The position numbers and the translations under genes are program-made. A DNA stretch of 29,242 bases, taken from positions 1 through 29,242 of the forward strand of contig JAICTU010000039.1 in NCBI GenBank assembly GCA_025936205.1. Direction: 5' to 3'. Below the pieces are notes generated by a model. The model worked only from the letters and a program-made list of their open reading frames with translations. It was not told the DNA's origin and did no database searches. The DNA is from Polyangiaceae bacterium (GTDB lineage: Bacteria; Myxococcota; Polyangia; Polyangiales; Polyangiaceae). Shown here piece after piece: positions 18,826 to 28,645 of the stretch (positions within the stretch are counted from its first letter, which is position 1; the number at the start of each line of letters is the position of its first letter).

Positions 18826-19913
18826 AGCGGCAGCTCGCGACCCAGCCCCGCGCTCTCGGAAGGCGTCAATGGCGACCTACCGCGAGCGTCGTCGTCATTG
18901 GGAGACGAGGAATCGGACGTGCCCCAGGGATTGGTGTCGATCGGGGGCAGGTTGCGCTGGGCGTGGCGGCGTCTGGTGGCGCGCAGGGCTCGTGGGGGCA
19001 CGGGAGCTTTCGCGGGCGCGGCGGCCGCCGGTGCTGCTGCTGTGGCGGCGGCCGCAGCTGTTGCTGCTGCGGCGGCGGCGGGAGCCGCGACGGCTGCAGC
19101 TGCGGATGCGGCCGCGGGTGCTGTCCCTGGTACGGCTGCGGGTGCGGGGGGTGCCACTGCTGCGGGCACAGGCAGGCTGCGCGGCTCGGGGGACGGCAGC
19201 GCGCTGGCCGTCCACTGCTCGATCGCGCCCGTGCGGCCACCACGGCGGCTCTCGAGATAGGTCTGCCCCAGCTTGCCCAGCAAGAGCGAGAGCCCGATGC
19301 CGATGCCGAGACCCAGCGCGATCTCGCGCTTGGACGAGCGCAGGTCGCGAGCGAGGCGCGCCCAGCGGCCCCGACGCGGCGGCAACATCAGCTGCGGCAT
19401 GGTCATCGCCGGAGTCGGCAGCGGCAGCGGCCCGCCGGCGCGCAGCCGTGGGGCGACCGTCTGCTGGTAGCGCGCTTCCGATGGGAGCGCGTGATGATCG
19501 ATGCGCCCCGTGGGCGGGATCAACGATACGCGCGGCACCGGCGACGGTGTCAGATCCGGCCAGGCGGAGCTCGGCTTCTCCAGGTTGACCACCGGCAGGC
19601 GTGGCACCACCGACACGCGGCACTCGATCAAGTTTTTGGGCGCCGGCTCCTGGCGGGGTGCGACCGGAGGCAGATCGTTCGCAGCCGCGAAGTCGCCGTT
19701 CGACGATGAAGCCATGGCAGGGGAAACCAGCGGTTCTCCCATCCCCGAAAGATCCGCGCTCGAGAGATCGGCCGTCGGTCGCAAACGCGAGGGAACCGGA
19801 GCGGGATCATCGAACGTGGAAGCCGCCGCTCGCTCCGCGAGCGCGGGCCGAAGGGATGGCCGCGGCGGCAAAAGCACCGCTCGAACGCGTGCCGGAGTCT
19901 CGCCCGTGCCCAT
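18822..19913 (-). CDS. Single-pass membrane protein with Ala/Pro-rich low-complexity tail
   Basis: Likely 363 residues from ATG 19913 (ribosome-binding site weak; the frame upstream is only the shadow of the FHA gene). Residues 1-195 are Pro/Ser/Ala-rich and look disordered, with one compact stretch (PKNLIECRVSVVPRLPVVNLEKP). A basic patch (RRGRWARLARDLRSSKRE, 180-197) precedes one membrane helix (EIALGLGIGIGLSLLLGKLG, about 197-216), suggesting the N-terminus is cytoplasmic. The C-terminal part has a very long Ala/Pro run (about 248-305), then a basic segment and an acidic/Ser tail. The proline-alanine stalk is TonB-like in composition only; TonB's C-terminal fold is not seen. It starts 53 bases after the FHA gene and its stop overlaps the PEGA gene, so it probably belongs to the same envelope module. 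Function unknown. Confidence 0.72.
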   Translation of the reverse strand: MGTGETPARVRAVLLPPRPSLRPALAERAAASTFDDPAPVPSRLRPTADLSSADLSGMGEPLVSPAMASSSNGDFAAANDLPPVAPRQEPAPKNLIECRVSVVPRLPVVNLEKPSSAWPDLTPSPVPRVSLIPPTGRIDHHALPSEARYQQTVAPRLRAGGPLPLPTPAMTMPQLMLPPRRGRWARLARDLRSSKREIALGLGIGIGLSLLLGKLGQTYLESRRGGRTGAIEQWTASALPSPEPRSLPVPAAVAPPAPAAVPGTAPAAASAAAAVAAPAAAAAATAAAAATAAAPAAAAPAKAPVPPRALRATRRRHAQRNLPPIDTNPWGTSDSSSPNDDDARGRSPLTPSESAGLGRELPL

Positions 19914-19966
19914 CTGCGGCGACAGTCTAGCCGGATGTAGGGCGCACGGGGAGCCTTTCAGTGGGC

Positions 19967-21055
19967 TCAGCTGGCCAGGAACCAGGCCAGTACCAGGGCG
20001 CTCAGGGCAATGGTGACTACTGCAACGCCAACCACCAGCGCGTCGATCGCGGACCAGGAAACGCGGCGCTTGGGAGGCACGGGCGGAGGCGGTTCGCCCA
20101 ATGGAAGCACCTCGATAGGCGCGCTCGGGGCGGAGCTCGAGCTGCTGGTGCTGAGCGACAAAACCCCTTTGGATTCGACGGCGGTAGTGAAGCCCGGCCG
20201 CGGGTCTGCGGGCAGGGCGAGGCGCGCGCGCGCATCGACCGAGAGCGGCACGACGGCGGTGTGGACGGGGGCGCCGGACCCCGGTGCAGGCGGGAAATCC
20301 GAGCCCAGGCGCTCGTCGGGCACCTGTTCCAGGTTGCGCAGCGCGGAACTGACCGGATCTTCGATCATCAGCTGCGTCTTGCCGAGCTCCAGCAAGGCCG
20401 TGTCGACCCACGCTTCGGCCACATTCGGACGCAGCGGACGCGAATCCAGCCGCGTTCCATTTTTCGAGCCCAGATCGATCACCCACAGGCGTGAGCCGCG
20501 GCGCACGACGCTGGTATGGCGGCGCGAAACGTCCTCGTCGCGCAGCGCCAGGTCGACGTCATGGTCGCGCCCGAGCACGTAGCCCCGCTCTTCGCGCAGC
20601 ACGAGCTCCCGGCCCCGGTCCGGGCCTGCCACCACACAGAGCCGCGGAACGATGGCCGAGCCGGACTGGATCAGCGCACCCTGGACCAGCGCCAGCGCGA
20701 GGTCCTGCGTCGAAAACGCGGGTTGAGGGGCCGTGGACGGCTCCCGGAAGCGCACGCGCAAGAGCGCGCGCCCGACCTGGACCCGGTCCCCGTCCGCGAG
20801 CGGCTTGGCGGTATCGGGCAGCACCCGCAGTGCATTCAGGAACGTGCCATTCGTGCTGTTCTCGTCGATCAGCACGTATCCCCCGCCGGGCACGGGCGCC
20901 AGCCGGGCGTGCAGCAAGCTGACGGAAGGGTCCGGCAGCTGCACGTGGTTCTTGGCGTCCCGCCCGATGCGGATGTGCTCATCGGGCGGAAACGTGAGCT
21001 CGAGCGGAGCCGCGGCCCGGGGCGACTCGACGACGACGACGACCACGATCGGCAT
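19967..21055 (-). CDS. Double-FHA-domain protein with C-terminal membrane anchor
   Basis: A 362-residue protein. FHA domain 1 spans about 5-103, with IGR (30-32), a Ser/His at the third loop (SVSLLHA) and NSTNGT (66-71). FHA domain 2 spans about 137-235, with LGR (161-163), SRRH (177-180) and SKNGT (197-201). These are the standard phosphothreonine-binding loop residues; domain 2 has the complete GR/SRRH/NG set, while domain 1 lacks the SxxH Ser-Arg pair, so it may bind less strongly. A Pro/Ser linker and one membrane helix (about 336-360, ending WFLAS) place the FHA domains in the cytoplasm by tail anchoring. It should read out Ser/Thr kinase signals, abundant in myxobacteria; no kinase gene is in the window. 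It starts 24 bases after thiC. Confidence 0.9.
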   Translation of the reverse strand: MPIVVVVVVESPRAAAPLELTFPPDEHIRIGRDAKNHVQLPDPSVSLLHARLAPVPGGGYVLIDENSTNGTFLNALRVLPDTAKPLADGDRVQVGRALLRVRFREPSTAPQPAFSTQDLALALVQGALIQSGSAIVPRLCVVAGPDRGRELVLREERGYVLGRDHDVDLALRDEDVSRRHTSVVRRGSRLWVIDLGSKNGTRLDSRPLRPNVAEAWVDTALLELGKTQLMIEDPVSSALRNLEQVPDERLGSDFPPAPGSGAPVHTAVVPLSVDARARLALPADPRPGFTTAVESKGVLSLSTSSSSSAPSAPIEVLPLGEPPPPVPPKRRVSWSAIDALVVGVAVVTIALSALVLAWFLAS

Positions 21056-21079
21056 GCGAGCGTCTGGCGGCGGTCCCCC

Positions 21080-22843
21080 TCACTCCGCGGCGGGCGAACG
21101 GCGCAGCTGCACGAGGTTCTCCTGCAGCTCCTGCGCGGCAGAGGCGTTCGCCAGGTCGCTGTGGCACGCCGCCTTCTGGCCCGGCTGCGCCGCCACTCCA
21201 CGCCGCGTCTTGGAGGCGAGCCGGTGGATCTCCTCCGGGGAGAGCACGCCACGCCGCTCCAGCACTGCTCGCTGCTCGGGGTTCAGCGCCGGGCTCTGCA
21301 GCACGCGCTCGCGCTGGTACCCCTCCGCCTTGCCGGAATCAAACTCGGCGATCTCCTTCGAGATGCGCACCGAGCACCAGTCGTGCCCGCACATCGCGCA
21401 GAAGTCGGTGTCGACGTCCAGGTCCTCGTCGTGGAAGGCGCGCGCGAGGTCGGAGTCGAACGCCTCCTCGAACTGCTTCTCCCAGTTGAGCGCGGCGCGC
21501 GCCTTGGTGAGGCGATCGTCCCAGTCGCGGCTGCCCGGGATGCCGAGCGCCACGTCCGCGGCGTGCGCCGCGATCTTGTAGGCGACGCAACCCTGCTTCA
21601 CGTCATCCTTCTTGGGCAGCCCGAGGTGCTCCTTGGGGGTCACGTAGCAGAGCATGCTGGCGCCGTGATAGGCCGCCGCCGTCGCACCGATGCAGCTCGT
21701 GATGTGATCGTAGCCGGGGAACACGTCGGTCACGAGCGGGCCGAGCACGTAGAAGGGAGCGCCGTGGCACACCTGGCGCTGCAGCTTCATGTTGAACTCG
21801 ATCTGATCGAAGGGCACGTGGCCCGGGCCCTCGACCATCACCTGGCAGCCCTTGCGCCAGGCCATCTCGGTCAGCTCCCCCAGCGCGTCCAGCTCGCCGA
21901 GCTGCGCGGCGTCGCTGGCGTCGGCGAGGCCTCCAGGACGCAGGCCGTCGCCCAGCGAGAACGAGACATCGTACTCGCGCATGATGTCGCAGATCTCGTT
22001 GAAGTGCGTGTACATCGGGTTCTCTTTGCCGTGCACCAGCATCCACTTGGCGAGCAAGGAGCCGCCACGGCTAACCACGCCGATCAGGCGCCGCTTGATC
22101 AGCGGCAAGTGCGCACGCCGCACCCCGGCGTGAATCGTGAAGTAGTCCACGCCTTGCTTGGCCTGATGCAACAGCGTGTCCAGAATCACCTTTTCGGTCA
22201 GGTCCTCGATGCGGCGCCCGAGCACCATCGAGTACACCGGCACGGTGCCGATCGGCACGCGCGCGTGGCGCACGATCGCGTCACGACACTCGTCCAGGTC
22301 GCCGCCGGTGGAGAGATCCATCACGGTGTCGGCGCCCCAACGCTCCGCCCACTCCAGCTTGTCCAGCTCCTCGCGCGTGCCCGAGGAAATGGGGGAAGCG
22401 CCCATGTTGGCGTTCACCTTGGTCAGGCTGGCACGGCCGATCGCCATCGGGTCCAGCTGGTAGCCGGCATGCACCGTGTTGCAGGGGATGATCAGGCGCC
22501 CCGCGGCGACTTCGTCGCGGACCTGCTCGGGGGTCAGGTGACGCTCGCGCTCGGCGACGCGGCGCATTTGCGCGGTGATCTCACCGAGCCGCGCGTACTC
22601 GAGCTGAGTCACCGGCCGGAAACCTGGGGGCGCTTCGCAGCCATTGCCCGTGCGACGCCAGCCCGCGGGCAAGAAATCCCAGGCCGTCAGCTCGCTCGGC
22701 TGGGGCATGCCGGGAGTATCCGGGGACGAGAAGGAGCGCGCGCCGCCAATCTCCGGGGAATTGGCAAACGAGCCCGGGTTGGTGCCCTCGCGCAGAGTCG
22801 ATGGATTGTGGGTGACGCGCGGCAACTGACGCTCGAATGACAT
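21080..22843 (-). CDS. thiC: Phosphomethylpyrimidine synthase ThiC
   Basis: Radical-SAM enzyme that converts 5-aminoimidazole ribotide to HMP-phosphate, the pyrimidine part of thiamin. The start ATG 22843 has AGGAG 7 bases upstream. Of 587 residues, the core begins near residue 80 ([19 protein letters not shown]), with [12 protein letters not shown] (144-155), [47 protein letters not shown] and [11 protein letters not shown], all family hallmarks. The C-terminal CX2CX4C site (Cys482, 485, 490; CAMCGHDWC) binds the radical-generating 4Fe-4S cluster. The first 75 residues and the last 75 are unlike short ThiC proteins; the latter is a Gln/Leu/Arg-rich extension. It is divergent from lgt with 137 bases between. 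No TPP riboswitch was recognised in that gap. Confidence 0.97.
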   Translation of the reverse strand: MSFERQLPRVTHNPSTLREGTNPGSFANSPEIGGARSFSSPDTPGMPQPSELTAWDFLPAGWRRTGNGCEAPPGFRPVTQLEYARLGEITAQMRRVAERERHLTPEQVRDEVAAGRLIIPCNTVHAGYQLDPMAIGRASLTKVNANMGASPISSGTREELDKLEWAERWGADTVMDLSTGGDLDECRDAIVRHARVPIGTVPVYSMVLGRRIEDLTEKVILDTLLHQAKQGVDYFTIHAGVRRAHLPLIKRRLIGVVSRGGSLLAKWMLVHGKENPMYTHFNEICDIMREYDVSFSLGDGLRPGGLADASDAAQLGELDALGELTEMAWRKGCQVMVEGPGHVPFDQIEFNMKLQRQVCHGAPFYVLGPLVTDVFPGYDHITSCIGATAAAYHGASMLCYVTPKEHLGLPKKDDVKQGCVAYKIAAHAADVALGIPGSRDWDDRLTKARAALNWEKQFEEAFDSDLARAFHDEDLDVDTDFCAMCGHDWCSVRISKEIAEFDSGKAEGYQRERVLQSPALNPEQRAVLERRGVLSPEEIHRLASKTRRGVAAQPGQKAACHSDLANASAAQELQENLVQLRRSPAAE

Positions 22844-22980
22844 TCCGTTCTCCTGCCTGAGCCGGGCTTTGCTGGAAGCGGCGGCGGCGGCAGCATAGCG
22901 CCGAGTCACGGGGTTCTACAGCTGATTGACCCGGCTGTTGCAAGGCCACCGGCTCTCGGTCCAGGCTACAGGCTCTCGCC

Positions 22981-23859
22981 ATGGCCTTCACCTGGGACGT
23001 CGACCCGCTGCTGGTGCACTTTCCGGCGGCCTGGGCCCAGCTGCCCGTCGACGGCATCCGCTACTACAGCCTGCTCTACGTGCTGGTATTCCTGGGCGGG
23101 TACAAGCTCTTCGACTGGCAGCTGCGCCGCGCGGGTGGAGACCCCGAAGACGCGCACGACTTCGTGCTGTACGGGGTGGCCGCCGTGCTGGTCGGTGCGC
23201 GCCTCGGTCACGTCGTGTTCTACGAGTGGCAGCGCTTCGCGCGCAACCCGCTCTGGTCACTCGAGATCCATCACGGCGGTCTGTCGAGCCATGGTGCCGC
23301 GCTCGGCCTGGCCGTCGCGATGTACGCCTATACGCGCCAGCGCCGGCAGTCATTCGTGGAAGGCTGCGACCGCTTCGCGTTCTCCGCGGCGCTCGGTGCG
23401 GTCCTGGTCCGGATCGGCAATCTGTTCAACTCGGAGATCGTGGGCAAGCGCACGGGCACGAGCTGGGGCGTGCGCTTCCCGCGCTATGACGGGTACCTCG
23501 ATCCTCCGCTGCGACACCCGACACAGATCTACGAGGCGCTGCTCGGGCTCGCTGTGCTCGGACTGTTGTTCTGGGCGGATCGGCGCCTGGGCGGCGAGCG
23601 CAGGCCGCGCGGGCTGTTGATCGCCTTGTTTCTCGGGGCGTACTTCAGCGGACGCTTCCTGGTGGAGTTCTGGAAGGAAGTGCCCCTGTCTGAAACGGCC
23701 GGCGGCCTCGACACGGGCCAGTGGCTGTCGATCGCCCCCGCGCTGGCCGGCGTGGTCGGCTGCTACGTGGGCTGGCAGCGTCGCGTCCCCGCCCGGTGGA
23801 ACACGCTGGCGAATGTTTCGGATGCGGCACGGCAGGCTGACGACTCCGCGCAGAAATGA
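22981..23859 (+). CDS. lgt: Prolipoprotein diacylglyceryl transferase Lgt
   Basis: Integral inner-membrane enzyme that transfers diacylglycerol from phosphatidylglycerol to the lipobox cysteine of preprolipoproteins. The family signature is present: IHHGGLSSHGA (HGG at 98-100), VRIGNLFNSEIVGKRTGTSWGVRF (143-166; the Lgt signature), RHPTQIYEALLG (178-189), GRFLVEFWKE (224-233) and TGQWLSI (245-251). The first membrane helix starts at about residue 25 and seven are expected. A 292-residue length is near the family norm (about 290). The ATG at 22981 has no strong Shine-Dalgarno. Its product is needed for the lipoproteins predicted in this window (1631-2320, 12109-12567, 14424-17012, 28646-end). 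It is divergent from thiC. Confidence 0.96.
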   Translation: MAFTWDVDPLLVHFPAAWAQLPVDGIRYYSLLYVLVFLGGYKLFDWQLRRAGGDPEDAHDFVLYGVAAVLVGARLGHVVFYEWQRFARNPLWSLEIHHGGLSSHGAALGLAVAMYAYTRQRRQSFVEGCDRFAFSAALGAVLVRIGNLFNSEIVGKRTGTSWGVRFPRYDGYLDPPLRHPTQIYEALLGLAVLGLLFWADRRLGGERRPRGLLIALFLGAYFSGRFLVEFWKEVPLSETAGGLDTGQWLSIAPALAGVVGCYVGWQRRVPARWNTLANVSDAARQADDSAQK

Positions 23860-24027
23860 CGTCGACATCTGGCGCTCGAGCTGGCATCGGCCGAGCCCGC
23901 GCCCCGAATAGCTGTTTCTTGCGTGTGTCTGGAGTGCTGCAGCAAACGATCGTCCGAGCCGAGCTCGAGGCGCGAATTTAGCTGCGCCGCAATACGCCGG
24001 AAACTGCCGCAAAGTCATGCATTGAAC

Positions 24028-25779
24028 ATGATGACGACGACCGCCGAGCTCGAAGCCAACATGCTCGGAGGCACACCCCAGGGCCGCGCACGGAAAAGCG
24101 AACCGAAGCGCTTGCCGCTGGTGCAGCACTACTTGCGTGAACAGGCACAGCTCACCGCCGTGGAACGCTTCTCGCAGTTGCACGAGACGACGGAGCTACC
24201 CGCCCAGGCCAAGTACTACCGCAGCTTGCTGCCTGTCTCGAAGCCGAAGAGCGGCCAACAATATGCCTTCAGCGTCGACCTCGATCGCTGCTCGGGTTGC
24301 AAGGCGTGTGTCACCGCATGCCACAGCCTGAACGGGCTCGACGAAGCCGAGACCTGGCGTTCCGTGGGGCTGTTGCACGGCGGTAGCGCCAGCCAGCCGC
24401 TGCAGCAGACCGTGACCACGGCCTGCCACCACTGCATCGAGCCGGCCTGCATGCTCGGCTGCCCCGTCAACGCCTATGAGAAGGACGCGGTCACGGGCAT
24501 CGTGCGGCACCTGGATGATCAGTGCATCGGCTGCCAGTACTGCACGCTGACCTGCCCCTACGAGGTGCCGCAGTTCAACAAGAAGCTCGGCATCGTGCGC
24601 AAGTGCGACATGTGCAGTGATCGGCTCGCGGTCGACGAAGCACCCGCCTGCGTACAGGGCTGTCCCAACGAGGCCATCGCGATCCGGATCGTGGAGACGG
24701 CACAGATCGTCGAAGACGTGCAGGCCGACGCCTTCCTGCCCGGCGCCCCCTCGCCCGGCATCACGCTGCCCACCACCGAATACAAAACCAAGCGCGTGTT
24801 CCCCAAGAACACCTTGCCGGCCGACTTCTACAACGTGCGGCCGGCGCACAACCACTTCCCGCTGGTGGTGCTGCTGGTCTTGACGCAACTGTCGGTGGGC
24901 GCGTTCAGCGTCAACTACCTGGTCACGTCGTTCTACTCGAGCGGGGCCGTGCAGCGCTATCACGCGCTGGTCGCGCTCGCGCTGGGCCTGGTGGCGCTGG
25001 CCGCCAGCACGCTGCACCTCGGGCGCCCGCAATACGGCTTCCGTGCCATCATGGGTATCGGTCACTCCTGGATGAGCCGCGAGATCGCCGGCTTCGGCGC
25101 CTTCGCGGGGTTGGCCGTCGCGTACGCCGCGGGAGCCTGGGCGGATCCGCTGCTGCACCTCCTCGGGCTCCCGCCCCTGGATCCGCTGTGGAGCCTGCGC
25201 CTGCAGCGCTGGCTCGGCGCGGCAGTGGCGCTCAGCGGGCTGATCGGCGTGTTCTGTTCGGCGATGCTGTATGCGGTCACGCGCCGGCAGTTCTGGCGGC
25301 TCTCGTATTGTGCGCCGCGCTTTCTCGGCACCACTGCCTTGCTGGGGCTGTCGCTCACCCTGGTGACGTTCAGCGCGGCAGCGTACTTCGGCGAGCCGGT
25401 CTCGGGCCCCATCCTGGTGGGATTGTGTGAGACGCTGTTTGGCGCGGCCGCCTTCAAGTTGCTGATCGACGCCAGCGTGCTGGCTCATCTGAAGAGCGCG
25501 CAGGTCTCGGACCTCAAGCGCACGGCGCTGCTCATGTGGGGTGAGCTCTCGACGCTGACGCAAGCTCGCTTCCTGGTCGGCGTGGTCGGCGGCATTGTCA
25601 TCCCGCTGCTCCTGCCCACGTTCTTCGCGCCCACCGCGGCCCATGTGCAGCTGCCGAATGCGGCGCTGGCGCTGGCGGCCCTCGGCTGCTTGCTGCTGAT
25701 CGGCGGCGAGCTGCTCGAGCGCAGCCTGTTCTTCATGGCGGCCGCCTCTCCCAAGATGCCGGGGGCGGTGGGCAAGTGA
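24028..25779 (+). CDS. DmsB-DmsC fusion: four-cluster Fe-S subunit plus quinol-oxidising membrane anchor
   Basis: A 583-residue electron-transfer subunit of a molybdoenzyme. The N-terminal part (80-260) has four ferredoxin-type cysteine sets: Cys88, 91, 94, 98; Cys133, 136, 141, 145; Cys166, 169, 172, 176; and Cys193, 196, 208, 212. These match the 4Fe-4S binding pattern of DmsB/NarH-like subunits. From about 275 to 575 it has the hydrophobic helices of a DmsC-type anchor ([19 protein letters not shown]..., [24 protein letters not shown]..., [20 protein letters not shown]). In E. coli these are two separate proteins; here they are one. The likely start is ATG 24028 (24031 is equivalent); the ribosome-binding site is weak. 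Its stop overlaps the catalytic-subunit start by GTGA. Confidence 0.9.
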   Translation: MMTTTAELEANMLGGTPQGRARKSEPKRLPLVQHYLREQAQLTAVERFSQLHETTELPAQAKYYRSLLPVSKPKSGQQYAFSVDLDRCSGCKACVTACHSLNGLDEAETWRSVGLLHGGSASQPLQQTVTTACHHCIEPACMLGCPVNAYEKDAVTGIVRHLDDQCIGCQYCTLTCPYEVPQFNKKLGIVRKCDMCSDRLAVDEAPACVQGCPNEAIAIRIVETAQIVEDVQADAFLPGAPSPGITLPTTEYKTKRVFPKNTLPADFYNVRPAHNHFPLVVLLVLTQLSVGAFSVNYLVTSFYSSGAVQRYHALVALALGLVALAASTLHLGRPQYGFRAIMGIGHSWMSREIAGFGAFAGLAVAYAAGAWADPLLHLLGLPPLDPLWSLRLQRWLGAAVALSGLIGVFCSAMLYAVTRRQFWRLSYCAPRFLGTTALLGLSLTLVTFSAAAYFGEPVSGPILVGLCETLFGAAAFKLLIDASVLAHLKSAQVSDLKRTALLMWGELSTLTQARFLVGVVGGIVIPLLLPTFFAPTAAHVQLPNAALALAALGCLLLIGGELLERSLFFMAAASPKMPGAVGK

Positions 25780-28013
25780 CCGACAGCAAAGCTCTGGGCG
25801 GCTCGCTCGCGCGCCTGCTGTACGATCGCCAAGGCGACCTGACACGCGACCTGCTGCGCCAGCCGGGGCAGTTCGGCCTGGGGCAGGTGCCGCGGCGCCT
25901 GGCTCCCGACCGCACCACGACCATGACCTGCGGCTTCTGCTCCACCGGCTGCGGGCTGTCGATCCATCTGAAGAACGGCGAGGCGCTCAACCTCTCGCCC
26001 GCCACGGACTATCCGGTGAACCTGGGCATGGCCTGCCCCAAGGGCTGGGAGGCGCTCGCGCCGCTCGCCGCCAAGGACCGCGCCACCGCGCCGCTGCTGC
26101 GCCGCAGCCGAAGCGAGGCGCTGGCGGAGACGGACTGGGAGACGGCCATCGAGTTCTTCGTCCAGCGCTTTCGCGAGATCCAGGACAAGCACGGCAAAGC
26201 CTCGGCGGCCTTCCTGGGCACCGGCCAGATCACCATCGAGGAACTGGCGCTGCTGGGCGCGTTCGCCAAGTTCGGTATGGGCATGGTCCACGGCGACGGC
26301 AACACGCGCCAGTGCATGGCGACCGCCGTCGTGGCCTACAAGCAAGCCTTCGGCTTCGACGCCCCACCTTACAGTTACGCGGACTTCGAGCAGTCCGACG
26401 TGCTGGTGTTCGTGGGCGCGAACCCATGCATCGCGCATCCGATCCTGTGGGAGCGCGTCTGCCGCAACGAGAAGCAGCCGAAGATCATCGTGATCGATCC
26501 GCGCAAGACAGAGACGGCCATGGCCGCCACCCTGCACTTGCCGCTGGAGCCCAAGAGCGATCTGGTCCTGTTCTACGCGGTCGCCAACCTGCTGATCGAG
26601 AACGGGCACATCGATCTCGGCTTCATCGAGCGCAACGTGAACGGCTTTGACGAATTCGCCGCCCACGTGTCCGCCTTTACGCTGGAACGCGCCGTCACGG
26701 CCACAGGCCTGAGCGCCGAGCAGATCCGGGAGCTGGCGACCAGCATCGGCACCGGCAAAGCGGTGAGCCTGTGGTGGACCATGGGCGTCAACCAGAGCTA
26801 CGAAGGCGTGCGCCTGGCGCAAAGCCTGATCAACATCGCGCTGATCACCGGCAACATCGGCCGCCCCGGTACGGGCGCCAACTCCATCACGGGCCAGTGC
26901 AATGCGATGGGCTCGCGAATGTTCAGCAATACCACCGGGCTGTTCGCCGGGCGCGACTTCACCAATCCCGAGCACCGCGCGCAGATCGCCGAACTGCTCT
27001 CGATCGACCCGGAGCGCATCCCGAGCGAGCCGAGTTGGGCCTACGATCAGATCATGGAGGGCATCAACCGCGGCCAGATCAAGGCCTTGTGGGTGGTCGC
27101 CACCAACACCGCGCACTCCTGGATCAATCAGGCGGACGCCCACGAATTGCTGAGCAAGCTGGACTTCCTGGTGGTCCAGGACATGTACGCGAGCACCGAG
27201 ACGGCCGCCTTCGCCGATCTGGTGCTGCCGGCGGCCGGTTGGGGCGAGAAGGACGGCATCTTCATCAATTCCGAGCGACGCCTCGGTCTGGTGAAGAAGG
27301 TGTCCCGCGCGCCGGGGCAGGCCCTCGCCGACTTCTCGATCATCAAGCTGCTCGCGGACGCCTGGGGCGCCGGAGCGATGTTCAAGGACTGGTCGTCGCC
27401 GGAGGCCACCTTCCAGCTCCTCAAGCGCTGCACGCGCGGGCGCCCTTGCGACATCACCGGCATCGCCGATTACCGCATGCTCGACGAGATGCGCGGCATC
27501 CAGTGGCCGCTGCCCGAGGGCAAACAGCCCGCGCCGGGCGAAGAACGGCGCCTGTTCGAGGACGGCCGCTTCCACCACCCCGACGGCCGCGCACGCCTCC
27601 TGTTCGAGGAGCCGCGCAAGCAGCCGGAGGCAGTGGACAAGAACTACCCGATCGTGCTCCTGACGGGCCGCGGCAGCTCCAGCCAGTGGCACACGGGCAC
27701 ACGCACCAACAAGAGCGCGGTCTTGCGCAAGCTGTACTCACAGGACTGCTACGTCGAGATCAGCCCCAAAGACGCGCGCGATCGCCACATCAACCAGAAC
27801 GAATGGATCGTGGTCGAGTCGCGGCGCGGCCGCGTCCAGGCGCGCGCCTTCATCAGCCACCTGGTGCGGCCGGGCCAGTGCTTCATGCCCATGCACTATG
27901 CGAAGGTGAACCAGCTCACCTTCGCGGCCTTCGATCCCTACTCGCGCCAGCCCTCGTACAAGAACTGCGCGGTGCGCCTGCGCCGCAAGAGCGAAGTACC
28001 GGACCTGGACTGA
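25776..28013 (+). CDS. Nitrate reductase-like molybdopterin oxidoreductase catalytic subunit (NasA/NarB/NapA type)
   Basis: A 745-residue bis-MGD molybdoenzyme that probably reduces nitrate to nitrite. The N-terminal 4Fe-4S site is Cys52, 55, 59 and 87 (CGFCSTGC ... MACPKG). Cys180 in [13 protein letters not shown] is at the Mo-ligand position used by Nas/Nap nitrate reductases, not Sec or Ser as in formate dehydrogenase or DMSO reductase. Nas-like motifs include [34 protein letters not shown] and the C-terminal [14 protein letters not shown]...VEISPKDA. There is no Tat signal, so it should sit on the cytoplasmic face, with the fused Fe-S/anchor subunit docking it to the quinol pool. The start is GTG 25776, overlapping the previous stop. 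Assimilatory or redox-balancing use is likely; no nitrite reductase or nitrate transporter is in the window. Confidence 0.88.
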   Translation: MTDSKALGGSLARLLYDRQGDLTRDLLRQPGQFGLGQVPRRLAPDRTTTMTCGFCSTGCGLSIHLKNGEALNLSPATDYPVNLGMACPKGWEALAPLAAKDRATAPLLRRSRSEALAETDWETAIEFFVQRFREIQDKHGKASAAFLGTGQITIEELALLGAFAKFGMGMVHGDGNTRQCMATAVVAYKQAFGFDAPPYSYADFEQSDVLVFVGANPCIAHPILWERVCRNEKQPKIIVIDPRKTETAMAATLHLPLEPKSDLVLFYAVANLLIENGHIDLGFIERNVNGFDEFAAHVSAFTLERAVTATGLSAEQIRELATSIGTGKAVSLWWTMGVNQSYEGVRLAQSLINIALITGNIGRPGTGANSITGQCNAMGSRMFSNTTGLFAGRDFTNPEHRAQIAELLSIDPERIPSEPSWAYDQIMEGINRGQIKALWVVATNTAHSWINQADAHELLSKLDFLVVQDMYASTETAAFADLVLPAAGWGEKDGIFINSERRLGLVKKVSRAPGQALADFSIIKLLADAWGAGAMFKDWSSPEATFQLLKRCTRGRPCDITGIADYRMLDEMRGIQWPLPEGKQPAPGEERRLFEDGRFHHPDGRARLLFEEPRKQPEAVDKNYPIVLLTGRGSSSQWHTGTRTNKSAVLRKLYSQDCYVEISPKDARDRHINQNEWIVVESRRGRVQARAFISHLVRPGQCFMPMHYAKVNQLTFAAFDPYSRQPSYKNCAVRLRRKSEVPDLD

Positions 28014-28645
28014 GCGCTCCCGCAGCCAGTTGGCCCCGCAGGAAGCCCACGCCCGGTCGCTCGCGAGCGCACCCCCTTGTTTCCCATGGGAAACCTCAGC
28101 GCGGACGGCGCCACCCGACCTGTTCCCGTGGGAACCTCAGGAACGCGCGGCGGGCATATGCTGGAGTCGCCGGGTGAGCTGCAGTTACGAGCCCCACTCG
28201 ATCTGAAGTTTGTGGGCCGGGCTGCCACTCGACGGCGCCATGCGGAGCCTCGGGACACGGCCCGCCCCCGCTCGAGGTGGTCAGGCCCACGGCGTTTTGC
28301 AGCGCTTCGGAGAAAGCTCCGTCGATCGAGCGTGGAACGAGTGCGTGACGTTGCTTCGACGTCTGTCGCACGGGCGCGGAACGCGTGAGCATTTGCACGC
28401 AAATGCCGCGCAGATCTCGGCCGCATGCAACACTGTGGCTGTGAGCGTCACACTGCGAGCGTAGCCGTTCACTCGCAGCGTCACGCGCGCGTGTAGACAA
28501 CGAAACGTCGCATGCGCGCGCTGCGAGTTCGTTGCCAGGCATGTCGCCGGCGGTCGGCAAGCACGCCGATTTGGAGGAGCTAAGCTCTGGGCTGCGTGGC
28601 TCAGCGGAGCCGCACCAGGACATCTGTCTTTCTAGCGAGGTGGGC
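28014..28645. other. Intergenic region with operator-like palindromes
   Basis: 632 bases with no convincing gene; the frames open here look like noise. It holds three palindromes (see next entry), an inverted pair CTGCGAG/CTCGCAG at about 28452-28477, and a small GGCTC/GAGCC hairpin near 28598 just before the next gene. No T-tailed terminator was recognised for the nitrate reductase genes. Confidence 0.5.
28058..28140. promoter_or_regulatory. Cluster of palindromes, possible operators
   Basis: CGCTCGCGAGCG (28058-28069) and GTTTCCCATGGGAAAC (28079-28094) are perfect palindromes. GTTCCCGTGGGAAC (28122-28135) has 6-bp arms and an asymmetric centre. The last two share the flanks TGTT... and ...CCTCAG and lie 43 bases apart, i.e. 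about four helical turns. A symmetric site without a loop suits a dimeric DNA-binding protein better than a terminator hairpin. Confidence 0.4.

Noticed and set aside
20516..22840. 774-codon open frame on the plus strand opposite thiC and the FHA gene
   Set aside because: Shadow frame spanning two genes with known family motifs on the other strand.
22844..22980. Possible TPP riboswitch upstream of thiC
   Set aside because: The characteristic CTGAGA and ACCTGA-type cores are not visible on the thiC strand, and the gap is short.
25485..27692. 735-codon open frame on the minus strand opposite the nitrate reductase genes
   Set aside because: Antisense shadow; the sense strand has clear conserved motifs for the molybdoenzyme.
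28077..28388. 103-codon plus-strand open frame in the gap after the nitrate reductase genes
   Set aside because: No ribosome-binding site, begins inside a palindrome, Arg-rich noise composition and no recognisable feature.
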